In this document: positions 41,581 to 46,132 of the stretch, one piece after another
How positions within the stretch are numbered: the stretch's first letter is position 1
Layout: each line of letters begins with the position of its first letter
Source: Candidatus Protochlamydia sp.
GTDB taxonomy: Bacteria; Chlamydiota; Chlamydiia; Chlamydiales; Parachlamydiaceae
NCBI GenBank assembly: GCA_013695355.1
Contig: JACDAQ010000017.1
Location: forward strand, 1 to 46,132
Length of the DNA stretch: 46,132 bases
Direction: 5' to 3'
Made by a program: the position numbers and the translations under genes
Notes under the pieces: model-generated
What the model saw: only the letters and a program-made list of their open reading frames with translations
Databases searched by the model: none
Told to the model about the DNA's origin: nothing

Positions 41581-42962
41581 AATTTGAACAAAGCCATTTG
41601 TGAAGGGGCCCCACGCTCAGGATGAACGGGACCCAAGCCTTTAAACTGCACTTGATAGCCATAGTGATGGCAAATTTCTCGACACCAATCTTGGAATTGC
41701 TGCCTGGTCCATTCAAAACGGTGGTCAGAATGCCTAAATTTGCCTGGAGGCAAATCCTCGAATTCGCAATTATACTCAAAGTTGGGAGTCGTAATAATTA
41801 CATAGCGCGGTTTGGCACAATCGAAAACGACTTTCTTAAAAGCATCAAGAGCATAGGGCTCAAGATGCTCGATAACTTCACTGACAACAGCCGCATCATA
41901 GCTCTTCAGGCGACTGTCTCGGTACATCAGAGAACCTAAAAATAGTTGGACGCGCGGCTGTTTTTCTTCCGAAAGCTCATCCAACCGCAAAGAAGTTTTT
42001 GCTCGCTGCAACTCAGTCAGACAAACGTCCATACCAGCTATTTTCTGCAAAGATTTTATTTTCATAAGTCTTTTGAGCAGCTTTCCTGATCCGCAGCCCA
42101 TATCTATCACAGAATTGACACCCAATGATTTAAGCTCTTCAACAATGGTCTCCAGCCTCATATCATGCAAACGTATCTTTCTCTCTTCCGGCAGTTCCTT
42201 GACCTCAGTTTCCCGTACAGATTCCCCATCTTCAAGCAGCCTCTCAAAGGCATCATCGATCAAGTAGCGCTGCTGCCTTAAATAACGCGAAGTGATAAGC
42301 TGCATCTCGGGGTGTTCTTTAAGCCACCCTTCGCCGTGAGCTAATAGCTTTTCCAATTCGTCTTCGCCGATCCAATAGTGCTTTTCATTGTCAAGAACAG
42401 GCAAAAGGACATATAAATGCGTAAGAAAATCCTTCAAAAGACAAGTATGGGTCAAAGTTACACTGAGATAATTGCTATCTCCCCAATCAGAAAAAGTCTC
42501 GTCATGAGTAATTGGAGCAGTTTCTACACGATAGCCTAACGGGCTGAAAAGCTTACGCACCATCGCAGCGCCCCCTTTGCATGGCAGCACAGGAATAACA
42601 ACCTTCAAAGGGATCTCGCTTGCAGCAAGCTCAGGCCTTTCTCTCGAGCTGCCTTTTAATGCAGGCCTAAAAGCTCGCATTAAAGCCACTGACGTAAAGG
42701 ATGAAGCCACGTAGGGCCTGTCGTTGACATAAGGCTGCAGCGCAAAACTAGCTTTGGCAGAATGTCCGCTGGGCCGCACCAGGGCAATGGGATCGAGATC
42801 AACTAGCAGTACTGCTTCGCAATATTCTTGTGTGGCATGTGGATAAAATATTGTCGCCTTACCAAATGACAAGCTGATCTCATGAATCTTATTAGGATTC
42901 TTATGCAAAAGATAACCAAGATCGCTGGCTGGCTGATGCGTCATTGAAATGGAAATCATCAT
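41577..42962 (-). CDS. hen1: Hen1: 3'-terminal RNA ribose 2'-O-methyltransferase
   Basis: 461 residues. Bacterial Hen1 methylates the 2'-OH at the break before ligation, so the repaired RNA resists a second cut at that site. The N-terminal half ('DLGYLLHKNPNKIHEISLSF', 'VLLVDLDPIALVR') is the Pnkp-activating region. The C-terminal half is the methyltransferase: 'SVIDMGCGSGKLLKRLMK' for SAM, then 'SEVIEHLEP' and 'FRHSDHRFEWTRQQFQDW', which give the Glu/Glu/His/His ligands of the catalytic manganese. Full length and apparently active. It is the first gene of the operon. Confidence 0.95.
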   Translation of the reverse strand: MMISISMTHQPASDLGYLLHKNPNKIHEISLSFGKATIFYPHATQEYCEAVLLVDLDPIALVRPSGHSAKASFALQPYVNDRPYVASSFTSVALMRAFRPALKGSSRERPELAASEIPLKVVIPVLPCKGGAAMVRKLFSPLGYRVETAPITHDETFSDWGDSNYLSVTLTHTCLLKDFLTHLYVLLPVLDNEKHYWIGEDELEKLLAHGEGWLKEHPEMQLITSRYLRQQRYLIDDAFERLLEDGESVRETEVKELPEERKIRLHDMRLETIVEELKSLGVNSVIDMGCGSGKLLKRLMKIKSLQKIAGMDVCLTELQRAKTSLRLDELSEEKQPRVQLFLGSLMYRDSRLKSYDAAVVSEVIEHLEPYALDAFKKVVFDCAKPRYVIITTPNFEYNCEFEDLPPGKFRHSDHRFEWTRQQFQDWCREICHHYGYQVQFKGLGPVHPERGAPSQMALFKL

Positions 42963-43075
42963 AGTTGTGACCTAAATTGCCAGTTATGGTAACGCAAAAT
43001 TATTACTGTGTCTAGAAAAAATCAAAAACATAAACTTGCGCTGCACCGCTATTGCACCGTTAATCGGTTGATTCT

Positions 43076-44158
43076 TTAAATATTCTCTTTCTCTCTTTTC
43101 CAAGCTTCAATTCCATCTCTAAGATATGAAATCCATTTTTCTAATGGTTCAAAAGTTGAATAAAATGGATCATAAAGAATGGAAGGATTGAATCCATTTT
43201 CAGTAAGTAGTTTTGCTAATAAAATTAAATCTGTACGCCCTTGCCCATCAAAAAAAGGGTGGAGCCATTCAAGATTTTGAAATAGTTCTGCGATATAATT
43301 CAAAGCAAGCTCATTTTCTTCCGCATTTCTTTCAAAAGAATTAAAAGGAAGTTTTTGTAACTTTTCATTATAATCATTGATCAATTTATGAATCGCTTCC
43401 TCTATTTCTATAGGGTTTTGATAATTATAAATAATGTGAACTAGAGTCTCTTCACCTGAAGCATTAATTTTCAGCGAAGCAAAAGGTTTTGCCAGGTTTA
43501 GTTTTTTTTGAGATGCTTCTAATTGTTCCGTTACCTTTTCCATTGATTCAATCGCTTTTTCATAGAATGGATTTCCTTTTTCAAGCAAATCTCTGATAAC
43601 AATCCCTTTACTGGAAAAATAATCAGTTTTAGTAAATTGATTGACTATACGCTCTTTAATGTGTAGTGGAATCAGCTTATCCAGCTCCTTTTTACAACCC
43701 GTTTCAGTTTTGATTTTATCTTCCGAAAGTAGATTCCAACGAACACTATGTAAAAGAACAAATTCTAACCTTCTATTATTCGATTGCTCTTCATTTTCAT
43801 ATTCATAGGAATGTTTCACAAGATTTCTAGAACAGCTGCAGTTAGTATTGCGAAAATTATTTATATTTTCTTTATCAACATTAATTTGATTTGGACTGAC
43901 ATGAGGGAAATGAGCACATGCTAGCTGATGAACTTTTTTATAACATTCAATCGTTAAAGGTTGCCCGATCTGCTCAGCAGCATATTCACTTGCATTTTTT
44001 ATACTGTTGTAAAATCCAGGCTCTACATTGCCGTCATGTAAGCCTTTATCAAAAACTGCAGAGCCGAACTTATGATATTTTCCATCATACAACTGCTTCC
44101 ACCAATTATCCTTCAAACCCCAGAAAACATTGTTTGCTATAAAATTATTTTGGATCAT
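43076..44158 (-). CDS. Fic-domain protein with HPFFDGQGR active site
   Basis: 360 residues from ATG 44158 (GGGGG 7 bp upstream; the ATG 36 bp earlier has none). The Fic motif is 'WLHPFFDGQGRTDLILLAKL' (H300 to R308), close to the canonical HPFx(D/E)GNGR but with Gln for Asn. Fic proteins transfer AMP, UMP or other groups from nucleotides to proteins. The N-terminal ~200 residues show no recognised domain and no inhibitory helix (the [ST]xxxE[GN] motif is not apparent). A long N-terminal part before Fic is common in secreted effectors. It lies upstream of the RNA-repair operon on the same strand; the two are not obviously linked. Confidence 0.82.
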   Translation of the reverse strand: MIQNNFIANNVFWGLKDNWWKQLYDGKYHKFGSAVFDKGLHDGNVEPGFYNSIKNASEYAAEQIGQPLTIECYKKVHQLACAHFPHVSPNQINVDKENINNFRNTNCSCSRNLVKHSYEYENEEQSNNRRLEFVLLHSVRWNLLSEDKIKTETGCKKELDKLIPLHIKERIVNQFTKTDYFSSKGIVIRDLLEKGNPFYEKAIESMEKVTEQLEASQKKLNLAKPFASLKINASGEETLVHIIYNYQNPIEIEEAIHKLINDYNEKLQKLPFNSFERNAEENELALNYIAELFQNLEWLHPFFDGQGRTDLILLAKLLTENGFNPSILYDPFYSTFEPLEKWISYLRDGIEAWKREKENI

Positions 44159-45120
44159 GCTTTTACCCCCGTATTTAAGTAATATTATAAACACTTTTCA
44201 TTAGATTTTATAAATAACGTGTAAAGATTAGGACGAGCAAAAATTTCCAAATTCACTCAAAGGCCAAAAGGGATCAACTAACCATTACACAGGATAGTAG
44301 GTTCTATGTATCAGAAATTTGAGAAAGCCTACCACCAAGAGGATATTACACTGCTGAGCAAACGAAAGAATATGGGTAGTATAACCCTCAGTTTTCGACG
44401 CTATCTTTCTATTGGTGAATGGGCAAAAATGAGCAGAGTAGTTACCACAAGGGCGTATCCCTTGTCTGATCGACCCGATTTAATAAAATGGAATTTCATA
44501 TTGACATTCCCTCTCTAAACTTTTGAGTCGCCTTCAAGAAGGAAATGACTATTTAGGCAACCAAAAAGTCGATCATGATTTACCTGGCATGCTATATGGC
44601 AAAGGATGGGAAATCCAAGATTCATGGAGGTATTAGTACAACCCAATTCGTTATAGAAGTTATGCTTTCTTAATATAGCATGGATCATTATTAATAGTCA
44701 TAAATTGTCATGGCATCTGTCATTAAAAAAAAATTATAAAATACAGATCGTAATCTCATAAGATTTTTAAGAATGGTTCACAGAAGTAGTTCAAGAAGTT
44801 CTTTAATCTACCTATATGATCATATTATGGCCCCATGGGAACGTAAGAGACAGCAAATTTTCTCATATACTGAAGGTGGCTTATTAGAAGGGCGTACACG
44901 AGTATTCAGTGGAATTCCCCCCTTTCTCCAAGAAATTCAGAAAATGGATCTGTCGATCTTAGCTCATCCAAGCCCTTATAGCTGAATCCGGAAATTTATA
45001 AACAAAGAAGCGGAAATTCTGATTTGCAGCAATTTTACATTTATTTTAAGTTTATTTCATATATTTAATAATAATATTTAAATTATAATAAAAATAGTTA
45101 ATTTTAATTTCTGAGGTATT
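44159..45120. other. Gene-poor stretch, possibly decayed
   Basis: About 960 bp between the divergent Fic and T3SS-chaperone genes. Two open frames of 70 codons (44306-44518 and 44773-44985, both +) have no ribosome site of note and no recognised similarity. The segment 44520-44640 reads, in another frame, like a protein fragment ('NDYLGNQKVDHDLPGMLYG'), which may be a remnant. The last 100 bp are very AT-rich and probably carry the promoter of the chaperone gene. No RNA gene was seen. Confidence 0.45.
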
Positions 45121-45825
45121 ATGTATAATAACGATGACTTTGAAAAAGAATACAATAAAATTATAGATACTTACATTGAATCGGAAGGACTGGATGATAA
45201 CCCGCCTAATCCATTTATTCCGCCTCAACTTCGTCACTCTAAACTCAGAGAAGAAATAAAATCACAAGCTCAATCAAAGGAATTGTCTGATTATTTAAAT
45301 TTAGCACTTGAAACTTTGAAAACCGATGGAGTGTGTTACGTTCATAACGTTGACTATGAATCAATGATGAATCAGTTTTCTGAAGCAAATGAAAATTTAA
45401 ATAAGGTTGATATTAACCATCCGCTAGAACAAAATTATCGACATATCCTTCATTTTAGCGATTCTACCATGCAATCAATTTTTAAAATTGCTCAGGCAGA
45501 ATACAGTAATAATAAATTCGAAGAATCTTTGTCCATTTTTGCATTTTTATCCTTCCTTGAACCTGAAGATCCCGATTATTGGTATCGTTTTGGTGTTCTT
45601 GCACACCAACTCAAGCGTTATGAAGCTGCCCTTACTTCCTTTACTAATTCACTTTCACTTGATGCGAATTTTTTAGAGGCAAGGATCTACACGGCTTACT
45701 GCCACTTAAAATTAGGGCAGTTAGGCGAAGCCAAAGATGATCTTGATAAAATTCACGAGCTAGCCGATTCATCCACAATAGATCCCATTTGGAGCAAAAT
45801 GATTTCTGAACTAGAAGCGGCTTAA
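45121..45825 (+). CDS. Type III secretion chaperone, SycD/LcrH-like TPR protein
   Basis: 234 residues, GAGGT before ATG. Residues about 120-225 have the three-TPR fold of class II T3SS chaperones: 'SIFKIAQAEYSNNKFEESLS', 'IFAFLSFLEPEDPDYWYRFG' and 'QLKRYEAALTSFTNSLSLDA', then 'ARIYTAYCHLKLGQLGEAKD'. The 'A...Y....F..A...F..L..L.P....YWyrlG' pattern is diagnostic for SycD/LcrH. Such proteins bind the hydrophobic translocators. Here an N-terminal extension of about 100 residues precedes the TPRs, longer than the usual ~160-residue chaperones. The downstream gene starts 22 bp later, where the client would be expected. Confidence 0.83.
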   Translation: MYNNDDFEKEYNKIIDTYIESEGLDDNPPNPFIPPQLRHSKLREEIKSQAQSKELSDYLNLALETLKTDGVCYVHNVDYESMMNQFSEANENLNKVDINHPLEQNYRHILHFSDSTMQSIFKIAQAEYSNNKFEESLSIFAFLSFLEPEDPDYWYRFGVLAHQLKRYEAALTSFTNSLSLDANFLEARIYTAYCHLKLGQLGEAKDDLDKIHELADSSTIDPIWSKMISELEAA

Positions 45826-45847
45826 ATATTTAAAATAGGAGGAGGTT

Positions 45848-46084
45848 ATGCTCAATCTACACAGCCAAATTGAACCACAAAAAAATGAAGGGACCATACA
45901 AGCATATAATCAGGTAGACCTAGACCAAACAGCTTCAAAGACCCGTGTTAATATACACCAAGATGAAACTAATACTGTAGCACCGAATCAAATTGGAAAA
46001 TCCAAATTATACCATTTATCAAAAATAACTTTTAGTTCTTGCCCATTCTCTTGTACACAATTGACGCACCGCTCCAGCCTTTGA
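45848..46084 (+). pseudogene. T3SS-associated gene, truncated by an insertion element
   Basis: The frame starts with a very strong ribosome site (AGGAGGAGG, 45837-45845) 22 bp after the chaperone stop, so it is the expected client or partner gene. Its first ~52 codons are polar and well-formed ('QKNEGTIQAYNQVDLDQTAS', 'HQDETNTVAPNQ'). From about 46000 the frame runs into DNA that on the other strand encodes the end of an IS630-type transposase. The last ~25 residues (up to 46084) are therefore not native. I infer that the original gene continued and was cut by insertion. I do not recognise the protein from the fragment. Confidence 0.6.
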
Positions 46085-46132
46085 AGTAAAGGCGTTCCAA
46101 GCTTCACAACAAATATCTAGAATATGTTCGTA
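46019..46132 (-). mobile_element. IS630-family transposase, C-terminal end (partial, runs off the window)
   Basis: On the minus strand 37 codons and a TGA stop (46019-46021) read 'ICCEAWNAFTSKAGAVRQLC' near the end, followed by TREWA, which fits the IS630-family C-terminus (x-x-C-x-E-A-W-N, then R..W). The 5' part lies beyond the right edge. The element end is probably within about 46000-46018. IS630-type elements insert at TA. Confidence 0.75.

Noticed and set aside
44306-44985. Two 70-codon plus-strand frames as genes
   Set aside because: Weak translation starts, no recognised similarity and an otherwise decayed region; noted as possible remnants only.
1-46132. tRNA or rRNA genes
   Set aside because: I looked for T-loop and acceptor patterns in the intergenic regions and saw none that fold convincingly; a dedicated tRNA search would be needed to be sure.

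Overview
The window looks like a chromosomal segment of an environmental (amoeba-associated type) member of the Chlamydiae. The strongest support is a block that matches the gene order known from Chlamydia trachomatis (dppD-dppF next to a DUF47 protein and a PiT phosphate transporter, CT689-CT692). Further support comes from an McsA/McsB pair, a type III secretion chaperone of the SycD/LcrH type, cysteine-rich outer-membrane proteins, Fic and kinase-like effector candidates, and an IS630-type transposase end. The DNA is AT-rich, genes are close-packed, and no tRNA, rRNA or CRISPR array was recognised.

Layout. 1-3.2 kb: a long palindrome, a membrane TPR protein, a zinc-ribbon membrane protein and rsmD. 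3.2-6.2 kb: an outer-membrane protein and an MFS exporter, flanked by two copies of a MITE-like element. 6.5-10.8 kb: three secreted low-complexity proteins followed by a DUF692 (MNIO) enzyme and its DUF2063 partner. I read this as a candidate RiPP-type peptide-modification locus and consider it the most interesting system here. 11.1-12.2 kb: a small barrel protein and a secreted rhodanese. 12.4-22.0 kb: housekeeping genes (pgeF, a CDP-glycerol-transferase-like gene, mcsAB, hemB, PiT/DUF47, dppDF). 22.2-27.4 kb: a secreted carotenoid-oxygenase-family enzyme, a secreted phosphodiester glycosidase, and a LysR regulator divergent from a quinone oxidoreductase and an SDR, ending in a strong bidirectional terminator. 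27.5-29.7 kb: three tandem secreted collagen-like proteins with C1q/BclA-like C-termini. 30.2-33.6 kb: an MFS exporter, an EamA transporter, an APH-family kinase and an RNHCP protein. 34.2-38.9 kb: a secreted kinase-fold protein, an AlaX-like editing protein, a SnoaL-like protein and a 664-residue repeat protein. 39.1-43.0 kb: a complete Pnkp-Hen1 RNA-repair operon. 43.1-46.1 kb: a Fic protein, a gene-poor decayed stretch, a T3SS chaperone and its downstream partner gene, cut by an IS630-family element that runs off the right end.

How the parts fit together. Conserved chlamydial core functions (peptide/phosphate uptake, haem synthesis, protein quality control) sit between accessory blocks that differ between lineages: surface proteins, peptide modification, RNA repair and host-directed enzymes. 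Three families of small palindromic repeats lie at the edges of these blocks and may mark past rearrangements. All functional calls come from reading the sequence; no database search was run.
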